Shown piece after piece: positions 10,055 through 19,288 of a stretch of 64,000 bases of DNA. Under the pieces are notes generated by a model that searched no databases, had not been told where the DNA came from, and saw only the letters and a program-made list of their open reading frames with translations. The first letter of the stretch is position 1; every line of letters begins with the position of its first letter. The stretch is taken from positions 51,341 to 115,340 of the forward strand of contig JAFLTV010000002.1 of the NCBI GenBank assembly GCA_022509105.1. Direction: 5' to 3'. The position numbers and the translations under genes are program-made. The stretch comes from Muribaculaceae bacterium (lineage in GTDB: Bacteria > Bacteroidota > Bacteroidia > Bacteroidales > Muribaculaceae).

Positions 10055-10937
10055 CTATATCTTTAGGAGTGAACTGTTTGCCTTTCAGCAACATCGAACT
10101 CCTGTATAATTTCCCTGCAAACAAGACGCTTAAAAAGGCGCAAACATATAATACAACCAATGAAATTACAGTCTGCCAAACAGGAGCATTTCCGGAGACG
10201 GCATTCACGGTGCCCACAGTGGGAGATGTAAAAGGAATGTAAGTGCAGGCAATCGCTAAAGCCGAGTCGCCATTATCAACAGCAAACTGGCCAAGGTAGA
10301 AAGCTCCTAAAAGGATAAAAGTTATCACCGTCATATAAGCCTGGTTCTCATTGTCTTTATCTGTAATGGCACCGCATGCGGCATATAAAGAGCCGAATAA
10401 GACGTAGCCTCCGATGAAATAAAGAAGAGTCCAGGTGATACATAAATATGTTTTCCCCGCTGTTAGATATTCCCAGGGCACATCAAAACCGACTACAATA
10501 AACAAAACCGTGACTCCCGCGAACACCATCAACCCCCATACGGCGAGTTGAGTCAAACCAATCAAGCCCACGGAAAGAATTTTACCTAACATCAGGGTTT
10601 TACCCGGCACCGACGTGCAGATTATTTCCATTATACGGTTGCATTTCTCGGTCTTCACTTTATTAAAGATCATGGCACCATAGATCATAAGAAAGAAGGT
10701 CAGGAAAATACCGGCCATCATTCCGACAGCTTTTGCCGCCGTCATCTCTTCAGGATCCGGCTGGGTTGGCAATTCATTGAGAGATTTGGTGAAAGAATCC
10801 GATTCCGCCATGAGAACGCCCAAGACCATTCCAAAAGCGATAATGACGATAGGCACTACCAAAGTGCTTATCCAAAATGATTTTCCTTTTATATCGGTGA
10901 GGTACTCCGTAGAGACTATTAATTTCAGTTGCTTCAT
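10035..10937 (-). CDS. ABC transporter permease (NatB/ABC-2 type), compact
   Basis: ABC-2 permease-like TM pattern, KVKTEKCNRIMEIICTSVPGKTLMLGKIL; the gene overlaps its ATPase partner by 4 nt. Confidence 0.85.
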   Translation of the reverse strand: MKQLKLIVSTEYLTDIKGKSFWISTLVVPIVIIAFGMVLGVLMAESDSFTKSLNELPTQPDPEEMTAAKAVGMMAGIFLTFFLMIYGAMIFNKVKTEKCNRIMEIICTSVPGKTLMLGKILSVGLIGLTQLAVWGLMVFAGVTVLFIVVGFDVPWEYLTAGKTYLCITWTLLYFIGGYVLFGSLYAACGAITDKDNENQAYMTVITFILLGAFYLGQFAVDNGDSALAIACTYIPFTSPTVGTVNAVSGNAPVWQTVISLVVLYVCAFLSVLFAGKLYRSSMLLKGKQFTPKDIVTFLRS

Positions 10938-11884
10938 TGGTTGTTTTGTTGTAAATCTAATTTTTCAGGACCTTCATTCACGATTTGGAGAAATATATCA
11001 TTCAGAGATGGAAGATGCTCTTCAAAATGGATTACTTCCCCTTGTATTGAAACTGCATCCAGGAGCTGATTATTTTTAACCTCCTCTTTTTTCTGAATAA
11101 CATAAGCGTATCCTTTTCTTCCCCTTAAGGGTTCTGTCTGATCAATTGTTTCTATCAAACCGCTGTCATCTAATAATGATACGGAGATCGGGCGACGGGT
11201 TGTCAGAATTAGTTTTCCGGTGCGATACCGGTCTTTAATATCAGAAAGCTCGCCTTTGAGAAGTAGATTCCCTTTATTGACAAGGGCTATTGTTGAACAC
11301 ATCTCTTCAATAGCTCCCATATTATGTGAAGAAAGCATAATAGTGCTTCCTTTTTCATTCAGGCGAGCGATAAGATCTTTAAGAAGTGCGCCGTTAATGG
11401 GATCGAAACCGCTGAAGGGTTCATCGAGTATGACTAAATCGGGTTCATGCACCAAAGTTGCGATAATCTGCACTTTCTGCTGATTGCCTTTCGAAAGCTC
11501 CTTCACCAGGCGTTTTCCCTGTCCCGTGAGATTGAATATCTCCATATATTCATTCATCACATTTCTGAGCCTTCTTTTATCGCCGCCTTTCAAACGCCCG
11601 AAATACATTATCTGATCTTCAACCCTCATTTTTTCGTAAAGGCCTCTTTCTTCAGGCATATATCCGATTTTACATGAGGTTTTGAGAGACACCGGCTCTC
11701 CGTTTATCCTGACTGTTCCTTTGTCACTGACAAGCAGATTGTTGATAATTCTCAAAAGAGTGGTCTTCCCGGCTCCGTTGGGTCCGAGAAGGCCGCAGAT
11801 TTCTCCCTTCCCGACATTAAATGTCACTGAGTCGAGAGCCTTAAGATTTGTATAATGTTTTGTAAGGTTGTCTACCTCCAGCAT
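10934..11884 (-). CDS. ABC transporter ATP-binding protein (NatA-like)
   Basis: Walker A GPNGAGKTTLL, signature LSKGNQQKVQ, Walker B LVILDEPFSGFDP. Start MLEVDNLTKHY at 11884. Confidence 0.94.
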   Translation of the reverse strand: MLEVDNLTKHYTNLKALDSVTFNVGKGEICGLLGPNGAGKTTLLRIINNLLVSDKGTVRINGEPVSLKTSCKIGYMPEERGLYEKMRVEDQIMYFGRLKGGDKRRLRNVMNEYMEIFNLTGQGKRLVKELSKGNQQKVQIIATLVHEPDLVILDEPFSGFDPINGALLKDLIARLNEKGSTIMLSSHNMGAIEEMCSTIALVNKGNLLLKGELSDIKDRYRTGKLILTTRRPISVSLLDDSGLIETIDQTEPLRGRKGYAYVIQKKEEVKNNQLLDAVSIQGEVIHFEEHLPSLNDIFLQIVNEGPEKLDLQQNNQ

Positions 11885-11886
11885 AT

Positions 11887-14073
11887 TTATTTTGTTTTCT
11901 TGTTTCTTAAAGGTTGCGGACATAAGACTCTGTCGCCGATGTCTTTCGCCATATTGCTTCGTATCTGCAGGATATATTTTATCCTTTCATGTATATCCTT
12001 TTGAGTTTCAGTGTCAGAAGGATCCGTGTTTTTCAAACTGTTCATCAGTTCCTTTAGATTCTCATCAAGAATTCCGTTTTTCAATACGTTGATAGATGTC
12101 AGGATCAATCCTATTATATTGTTATCATTTTCCGAAGTCTTATTTTTTGTAAAAAGAGTGCTCAGCTGATGCTTTTCGAGCATTGATTCGTTAGTGAGAT
12201 TCCGGATGACATTGTCTTCATGACTTGCGAACTTGTCGGAGATATAGTTTTTACTGAAATTTTCAGTTTCCGATTTTAAGAAAAGTTCCAGTTCCTCTTC
12301 GAGTTTAGTTTCCTCTCTCTTTATCTGCTGAATAGAAAGGCTTTTCTTTGAAATATTATCATAACCCTCCTTTCTCAATTTCTCAACCCGGTTTATAGTC
12401 TTTTCCTTGAAGTCTATAAAATCCTTTCTGAAATCCGGAAGGAGAGAAATCAAGGCATCAAACACTTTCTTGAATTCATGATTTGTGAATGTGATATCAT
12501 CTATAGATAGCTCTTCATTCACGTATTCTATAGCTGTTGTATATCCTTCTGAATCGTTTTCATCTTCAGATTCCCATAAAGTGACAAACCCGTATCTGAG
12601 ACAATTCAATATCAGGGAATGTTCGAGAGGATAAAGCGGCGATCTGTTATTTTCAACTATATTATCGGCTGCCGGGGTGGCAGGAGAGGCCGGTCTTGAA
12701 TATTCTTTGTTGTCTTCAGCTACCGGGAATTCTCGTCTTATGGCATCCTGACGTCTTTTAAGTTTCTCCTGTTGAATTATATTATACCTGGCTTTTCCTA
12801 CTTCAGAGCTGAGGGTTGACTCTTTCAGACCAAGGAGCTCGCTACATTCCTGAACATAAATATCCCTTTTAATCTTATCGGATATATTGGCAATGCTCTC
12901 AACGATGCTGCGGACGGCCTGCCAGCGTTTCTGAGGATCATCCTTTGCGTCTTCAAGCATTACTTTTATCTTGAATCTAATGATGTCGGTTTCATTTTCT
13001 TCAAGATATTTTCTAAGCTCTTCTGTGGATAGTTTTGCAGCGAGGGAATCCGGGTCTTCGCCTTCGGGAAGGGGCACGGCTTTTACATTAAGATTATGGG
13101 CCAGGAGCATGTCGATCCCTCTCAACGAAGCTTTTATTCCTGCCGAGTCCCCATCGTAGATGAGAGTGACATTATCCGTGAATCTATGAATCAAGGATAT
13201 CTGACCGTCGGTGAGCGCGGTGCCGGAAGAGGCGACCACATTCTTAACTCCGGATTGCCATAATCCGATTACATCAAGATATCCTTCCACCAAGTAACAC
13301 TTATTTTCTCTAACCATTGTGCCCTTTGCCTGGAATATGCCATAGAGTTCACGGCTCTTGCTATAAATTTCAGATTCCGGGGAATTGATATATTTAGCCG
13401 GACCCCCCTTGAGATCCCGACCACCGAAAGCCACTGTCTTGCCCGAGGAATTCAGAACGGGAAAAATGACCCTGCCACGGAATTTATCATAGTTATGTCC
13501 TTGTTGGCTGGTGCCGGTGAGTCCTAATGATTTCAGGATATCTAAAGAAAACCCTTTTTTAATGGCGGCATCTGTGAGATCCAATGATTTGTCGATGGCA
13601 TAACCTAACTGGAATGCCTTAATCGCCTCGGGAGTGACTTTCCTCCCATAAATGTAACTTAGACCTATATCCTTGCCTTCCTGAGTTTCAAGATTCTCAA
13701 TAAAATGGTTTTTAGCCCATTCGTTTGCCACAAACATACCTTCACGTTTGCTCTGTTCTTCCCTTTCTTCATCCGACAATTCTCTTTCCTGCACTTCAAT
13801 GCCATATTTACGAGCCAATTGTTTAAGGGCATCGGAATATGAAATGCCCTCCTTCTCCATAATGAAATTCACCGGCGAGCCACCCTTATGGCATGAAAAA
13901 CAATAGCAGAAATTTCGTGCACGATTCACGGAGAAAGAGGGTGTGCGTTCATTATGAAAGGGGCAAAGGCCCATATAATTGGCACCGCGACGCACCAAAT
14001 GGACGTAATCACTTACGACATCGACGATGTCGGCTGTGTCTTTTATTTTTTGAGCTGTAACAGGATCAATCAT
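11887..14073 (-). CDS. dnaG: DNA primase
   Basis: Zinc finger CPFHNERTPSFSVNRARNFCYCFSC; TOPRIM region YLVEGYLDVIGLWQSG, IYDGDSAGIKA. Confidence 0.97.
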   Translation of the reverse strand: MIDPVTAQKIKDTADIVDVVSDYVHLVRRGANYMGLCPFHNERTPSFSVNRARNFCYCFSCHKGGSPVNFIMEKEGISYSDALKQLARKYGIEVQERELSDEEREEQSKREGMFVANEWAKNHFIENLETQEGKDIGLSYIYGRKVTPEAIKAFQLGYAIDKSLDLTDAAIKKGFSLDILKSLGLTGTSQQGHNYDKFRGRVIFPVLNSSGKTVAFGGRDLKGGPAKYINSPESEIYSKSRELYGIFQAKGTMVRENKCYLVEGYLDVIGLWQSGVKNVVASSGTALTDGQISLIHRFTDNVTLIYDGDSAGIKASLRGIDMLLAHNLNVKAVPLPEGEDPDSLAAKLSTEELRKYLEENETDIIRFKIKVMLEDAKDDPQKRWQAVRSIVESIANISDKIKRDIYVQECSELLGLKESTLSSEVGKARYNIIQQEKLKRRQDAIRREFPVAEDNKEYSRPASPATPAADNIVENNRSPLYPLEHSLILNCLRYGFVTLWESEDENDSEGYTTAIEYVNEELSIDDITFTNHEFKKVFDALISLLPDFRKDFIDFKEKTINRVEKLRKEGYDNISKKSLSIQQIKREETKLEEELELFLKSETENFSKNYISDKFASHEDNVIRNLTNESMLEKHQLSTLFTKNKTSENDNNIIGLILTSINVLKNGILDENLKELMNSLKNTDPSDTETQKDIHERIKYILQIRSNMAKDIGDRVLCPQPLRNKKTK

Positions 14074-14100
14074 CCACTGAAGGAGTAGGAAAAACCGGTG

Positions 14101-15000
14101 TCAATCCAAAGATTGAACAATCTCTTTAGAGGCTTTCTTTATTTTTTTCAAAACGTGCTCACTAACAGGAACGAGCGGAAGCCGAAGAATATTATGAATA
14201 AGCCCTAATTCAGCCAAAGCAGCTTTCACTCCGGCAGGGTTTCCATCCTCGAATAACGGGGTGATGATATTTTGAAGGCCGGCCTGACATGTGGATGCTT
14301 TTTCACGGGAGGGAGAGGCACATAATTCTACAAGTTTTTTCATTTCCCGTGGGAATGCATTGGCCACAACTGAGATCACACCCTTGCCTCCACGGCTCAT
14401 GATATTGAAAGTGGCGGCATCGTCTCCGGAAATAACGGAGAATCTTTCAGGGCAGTTATTGATAATCTCTTCACATTGATCAATTTTTCCGGAAGCCTCT
14501 TTAATAGCGCAGATATTTGGAATATCTTCTGCCAGCCTTAAGGTTGTTTTAGCCGATAAGTTCACTCCCGTGCGTCCGGGAACATTATAGAGGATGATCG
14601 GCAACGGACTTGCGGCCGCAATTGTCTTATAATGTTGATAAAGGCCCTCCTGAGTCGGCTTGTTGTAATATGGTGTCACTGATAAAACCGCGCTATATCC
14701 GTCTAAATTCAACGACTGCAACCTGTCGCAAATTCTTTTTGTATTGTTACCGCCGATTCCTATGACGAGAGGAACTCTTCCATCCGTTTTCTCCTTGATG
14801 TAATCTGCGAGTATAATTTTTTCCTCTCTTGAAAGAGTAGGGGTTTCTGCAGTTGTGCCCATTGCGACGATATAATCGACTCCGCCGTTAATAACATGAT
14901 TGATAATAACTTCCAAAGCTTCGTAGTCGATAGATCCTGCAGGCGTGAATGGCGTTACCAGAGCCACTCCCAAACCATCTAATTTTAGTCCGGCCATATT
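14101..15000 (-). CDS. dapA: 4-hydroxy-tetrahydrodipicolinate synthase
   Basis: GLGVALVTPF, GTTAETPTLSREEK, YYNKPTQEGLYQHYK, YNVPGRTGVNL, AIKEASG. ATG at 15000 preferred over the TTG at 15018, which lies in the likely -7 element. Confidence 0.95.
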   Translation of the reverse strand, partial: NMAGLKLDGLGVALVTPFTPAGSIDYEALEVIINHVINGGVDYIVAMGTTAETPTLSREEKIILADYIKEKTDGRVPLVIGIGGNNTKRICDRLQSLNLDGYSAVLSVTPYYNKPTQEGLYQHYKTIAAASPLPIILYNVPGRTGVNLSAKTTLRLAEDIPNICAIKEASGKIDQCEEIINNCPERFSVISGDDAATFNIMSRGGKGVISVVANAFPREMKKLVELCASPSREKASTCQAGLQNIITPLFEDGNPAGVKAALAELGLIHNILRLPLVPVSEHVLKKIKKASKEIVQSLD

Positions 15001-15076
15001 AGTCACATTTATATGCAAAGATAATAAATTTCATAGAAAAAAGTCTATGGATTAGATTTATGATTAATTTTGCAAC

Positions 15077-17311
15077 GTGAAAAGAATAAAACATATAATC
15101 TTATTATGTCTTTTTTCGGGGTTTACTGCTCATGCAGAAAACTCCGAGAAGATTGAGAACGGCACTATAATGCTGGATGAGATTAATGTGACGGCAGTGA
15201 AACAGATCGACCGTATGAGAGAGGAACCTCAGGCCTCCACGGTAATTTCAAATCAGGAAGCTGAGCAATTAGGGATTGTGACAATGAGGGGAGTGAGTGA
15301 TGTCGTTCCGAATTTCTATATGCCCGACTATGGCTCGAGAATCACCTCCACAATATATGTCAGAGGAATAGGAGCCCGAATGGATCAGCCCTCTGTTGGT
15401 CTGAATGTAGATAATGTGCCATATCTCAATAAAGATGCCTACGATTTCGATATAACAGATATATCTTCGGTTGTGATGCTCAGAGGCCCTCAATCAACCT
15501 TATACGGCAGAAACACAATGGCCGGAGTGATTAATATCACAACCCTTTCTCCGATGGTCTACCAAGGTTGGCGCACTTTTCTTGAAGTGGGCAACGGGGG
15601 TAGAGTAAGGGTATCGGCAGGCTGGTATCATAAATTTTCAGAAAAAACCGGATTTTCGGTTTCGGCCGATTATTCGCACCTTAAAGGTTTTTTTACCAAT
15701 GAATACAACAAGGAGAAACTTGATAAAGAAAACGGCTTCGGGTTACGCACAAAATTTATCTGGAAACCGGATCAGGAACTCCGTATGCAGAATGTCTTGG
15801 GCCTGAATTATGTGAGACAGGGAGGCTACCCATACGAATATACCGGCACGGGAAAAATTGAATATAACGACACATGCTTTTATCATCGGTTCACCCTCAC
15901 AGACGGGCTAACCTTGGGATTAAATAAAGAGAAATTCAGCCTTACCAATATAGCCTCGGTTCAGCACATTGACGACAACATGACTTTAGACCAGGATTTC
16001 CTCCCTGAAAGTTATTTCACACTCACTCAAAAGAAAAAAGAGACATCCCTGACGGAAGAAATTGTTGTGAAAAGCAACGAAACGGATAGAAAATATTTAT
16101 GGATGTTTGGCGCAATGGCGTTTTATAAACATCTCGACATGGATGCTCCGGTGATATTCAAAGATGTGGGTATAAAAGAACTTATCGAGAGCCATCGCAA
16201 TGATGCCAATCCTTCATTCCCTATTTCCTGGGATACAAGGACTTTCCCTCTGAACAGCCTTTTCACAATACCTACCTGGGGCATTTCCGCTTATCATGAA
16301 TCTGAACTAAATATCGGAAACTGGGAATTCACCGGAGCTCTAAGACTTGATTATGAAAAGTCGATCTTGAATTTCAGAAGCTTCTGCAACACAGGCTATG
16401 AAATTTATCAAGAAACTGAATCGGGACTTGAGCCTTATCGACATGTGGATATAGATATCGATGACACCGGAAGACTAAGAAAAGATTTCTTGACTTTATT
16501 GCCCAAGTTGGCTGTATCCTATATTCTTCCGGACAACCGCGGAAATATCTATGCCAAGGTCGCAAAGGGCTATAAGGCGGGAGGATTCAACACACAGATG
16601 TTTAGCGATGTCCTTCAACAGAGGCTGATGTCGATAATGGGCATTGGATCTAAGTATGATGTGGCAGATATAGTGTCGTATAAACCGGAGAAAAGCTGGA
16701 ACTATGAGTTAGGCACGCATCTGGCGGTGGCTGAAATCAAGTCAACATTCGAATTAACGGCCTTTTATATAGATTGCCGTGACCAGCAGCTGACAATGTT
16801 TCCCGACGGGACAACCACAGGAAGGATAATGACAAATGCCGGCACAACAAGAAGTTTTGGCTTTGAATTCTCGGCGTCTGTAAATCCCGTCAGCAATCTT
16901 GACATTAACCTTAGCTATGGGTATACAAATGCCAGATTCAAAAAATTCTTTAACGGCATTTATGATTATTCCGGAAAATATCTTCCTTATATCCCTTCGA
17001 ATACTTTATTTGTGCAGGGTGTCTATGTTTTGCCTCTAACTAATAAAAAAGACAGGCAGCTGGTTTTCGATGTCAATATGAGGGGAACAGGGTCAATTTA
17101 TTGGAATGAGGAGAATTCTTTGAAACAGGATTTTTATGCATTGCTCGGGGCTTCGGTTACTTTCAAAATGAAAAACTGGGAATTCAAGCTATGGGGCAAG
17201 AACCTCACCTCTACAGACTATTACACCTTCTATTTCAAATCAATGGGTAATGAATTTCTGCAGAGAGGCAGGGGAACGGAAGCCGGTGTTTCCATAAGAT
17301 GGAATTTATAA
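15077..17311 (+). CDS. TonB-dependent outer-membrane receptor (no adjacent SusD)
   Basis: Signal peptide, plug domain (STVISNQEAEQLGIVTMRGVSDVVPNF..VYVRGIG..MLRGPQSTLYGRNTMAGVINITT), beta-barrel ending RWNL. GTG start. Confidence 0.92.
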   Translation: MKRIKHIILLCLFSGFTAHAENSEKIENGTIMLDEINVTAVKQIDRMREEPQASTVISNQEAEQLGIVTMRGVSDVVPNFYMPDYGSRITSTIYVRGIGARMDQPSVGLNVDNVPYLNKDAYDFDITDISSVVMLRGPQSTLYGRNTMAGVINITTLSPMVYQGWRTFLEVGNGGRVRVSAGWYHKFSEKTGFSVSADYSHLKGFFTNEYNKEKLDKENGFGLRTKFIWKPDQELRMQNVLGLNYVRQGGYPYEYTGTGKIEYNDTCFYHRFTLTDGLTLGLNKEKFSLTNIASVQHIDDNMTLDQDFLPESYFTLTQKKKETSLTEEIVVKSNETDRKYLWMFGAMAFYKHLDMDAPVIFKDVGIKELIESHRNDANPSFPISWDTRTFPLNSLFTIPTWGISAYHESELNIGNWEFTGALRLDYEKSILNFRSFCNTGYEIYQETESGLEPYRHVDIDIDDTGRLRKDFLTLLPKLAVSYILPDNRGNIYAKVAKGYKAGGFNTQMFSDVLQQRLMSIMGIGSKYDVADIVSYKPEKSWNYELGTHLAVAEIKSTFELTAFYIDCRDQQLTMFPDGTTTGRIMTNAGTTRSFGFEFSASVNPVSNLDINLSYGYTNARFKKFFNGIYDYSGKYLPYIPSNTLFVQGVYVLPLTNKKDRQLVFDVNMRGTGSIYWNEENSLKQDFYALLGASVTFKMKNWEFKLWGKNLTSTDYYTFYFKSMGNEFLQRGRGTEAGVSIRWNL

Positions 17312-17375
17312 TAAAACCATTAATTTTTAACAATATAAAAAAATAGCAAGCGTTTTATCTAAAAAGATATAAAAA

Positions 17376-18323
17376 ATGAAAAATTTATTTTACTCAACAT
17401 TTGCCTTAATCTCTGCAATAGGGATTACATCATGTACCACTGACGGCTATCAGGAATATAAAAGAAATTTTGAAGCCAGTCCGATCAACATCATCACCAA
17501 CCTTGAAACAGGAGAAACTACAACTTCTAAGGGAGGAACCTATGGTTTTGAGTTGAACATAACTAAATTCGTCGGCACGATCACAACAGATAAATTAATC
17601 ATCAATAACAATTCATGGAATTTCGCCACCGAAGAAAGTTCATTTCTTAGTGTAGACACAAACGATGCTCTCTTTTTTAATCCGAAAGCCAATGTGAATG
17701 GTAACTCCACATTGCCTATAAAGAATTCAATTTTCCTCGGAACCCCTTATTTCTATTTTTCGACAAATTATGCCGGCGATTATACATATCGTCCGCCTTA
17801 CGGCTATGTGGTTGCTGCTTCCTATGAGATTGATGACACTTATCTTGTGAGAACTTTCCAGGAAGACACTTTCTATCTGGGAACAACAATAACAACTTAT
17901 CCCTCAAGTGACGGTGGAACCGTTACGGCTGAAATCAAAGCTGACGATAATACAAATAATCCTATGGTCTACAGAATTCATCTGGATTTAGAAAAGAAAA
18001 CCGCGGCATTGATTATTTATAATGGAAAATTCTCAGCAGTTCCGGCCGAACCGACAAAAGAAGTAATCATTGCAGACGGTCTTAATGTGGAATTCACTAA
18101 AGACGGAGTCAGAGTTTACGGAGAAAATATTGTTCCGGAAGTTGGAGAAGCAGGTGCAACAACTCCGAATCCTCGCTATGTCTTCAATGAGATAGACTTT
18201 ACCACCACAAATGAAATTCTGACCGAATGCCGCCTTACCTACAAAGTAGCCGGTATTTACACCGGTGACTTCACAGGTAAATATGTTTTAGAATCTTTGC
18301 CGGAGAACGACGATAAGGAATAA
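17376..18323 (+). CDS. Secreted lipoprotein of unknown function
   Basis: Lipobox-like MKNLFYSTFALISAIGITSC; beta-rich 315-aa ORF directly downstream of the TonB receptor. Confidence 0.7.
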   Translation: MKNLFYSTFALISAIGITSCTTDGYQEYKRNFEASPINIITNLETGETTTSKGGTYGFELNITKFVGTITTDKLIINNNSWNFATEESSFLSVDTNDALFFNPKANVNGNSTLPIKNSIFLGTPYFYFSTNYAGDYTYRPPYGYVVAASYEIDDTYLVRTFQEDTFYLGTTITTYPSSDGGTVTAEIKADDNTNNPMVYRIHLDLEKKTAALIIYNGKFSAVPAEPTKEVIIADGLNVEFTKDGVRVYGENIVPEVGEAGATTPNPRYVFNEIDFTTTNEILTECRLTYKVAGIYTGDFTGKYVLESLPENDDKE

Positions 18324-18349
18324 TCCGGGTATATTCTTTGAAAAAATAT

Positions 18350-18396
18350 GAGGAAGGTTGGCAAAATAAAAATTTTTGTCAACCCTCTTTTTTATA
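18350..18396 (+). terminator. Rho-independent-like terminator
   Basis: GAGgaaGGTTG-gCAAAA..TTTTTGt-CAACCCTC followed by TTTTTT. Confidence 0.7.
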
Positions 18397-18568
18397 GTCT
18401 ATTAATGAATTTTAACATTAAAGGCTGAGAGGCTCTTATTCATCTAATATAAGAGAATTTTGCCGATATGAGACAAAAATATCAGAAAAATGTTTTAAAT
18501 TTGTGTTTTGAAACATATTTCCTTGATAAAAAATGGGCATAAGGCCAAAAAATACCATATAACATTAA

Positions 18569-19270
18569 ATGTTAAAGAAAAGCACTTTGGAACAAGTGGT
18601 CAGCAAAGATTTATCTGACCTTTGGAATGTCTTAAGTCCTGAAGAGAAAAGAATTATAACAGATAATTTCACCATTTCTCACTACAAGAAAGGGCAGATT
18701 ATATATGCCGAACATGAAGACCCGGAAAATTTATGGTGTCTTTTGCGAGGGAAAGTGAAAATGTATAAAAGTGGCATTGGCGATCGTGAGCAAATCCTCA
18801 GGCTTTATAGGCCGGTGCAATATTTTGGCTATCGTGCGTATTTTGCCGGTGAAAAATATGTGTCTTCCTGTGCTGTTTTGGAAGCCTCAACAATAGGCTC
18901 AATACCAATGGAAATTGTCGAGAAAATCATAAGACAGAATAATGATCTGGCTATGTTTTTCATTCATGAGCTGTCAAGGAATTTAGGAGGCTCAGACACA
19001 AAAATTGTGAATCTGACTCAAAAGCACATAAGAGGCCGTCTTGCTGACGCACTTTTGCTCCTGGAAGATAACTACGGACTTGAAGATGATGAAGCCACTC
19101 TGAAAATCTATATGAGTCGAGAAGATCTGGCCAATCTGTCGAATATGACAACTTCCAATGCAATCAGAACTCTGACAGCCTTTGTGGCGGAAAAGCTGAT
19201 TTTGGTAGACGGACGCAGAATAAAAATCCTTAACGAAACTCAACTTCGTAAAATCTCAAAATTCGGATAA
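18569..19270 (+). CDS. Crp/Fnr-family transcriptional regulator
   Basis: Cyclic-nucleotide-binding-like N-terminal domain (FTISHYKKGQIIYAEHEDPENLWCLLRGKVKMYKSG) and HTH (MSREDLANLSNMTTSNAIRTLTAFVAEKLI). Confidence 0.9.
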   Translation: MLKKSTLEQVVSKDLSDLWNVLSPEEKRIITDNFTISHYKKGQIIYAEHEDPENLWCLLRGKVKMYKSGIGDREQILRLYRPVQYFGYRAYFAGEKYVSSCAVLEASTIGSIPMEIVEKIIRQNNDLAMFFIHELSRNLGGSDTKIVNLTQKHIRGRLADALLLLEDNYGLEDDEATLKIYMSREDLANLSNMTTSNAIRTLTAFVAEKLILVDGRRIKILNETQLRKISKFG

Positions 19271-19288
19271 GAAAATAAATCTAAAGCC

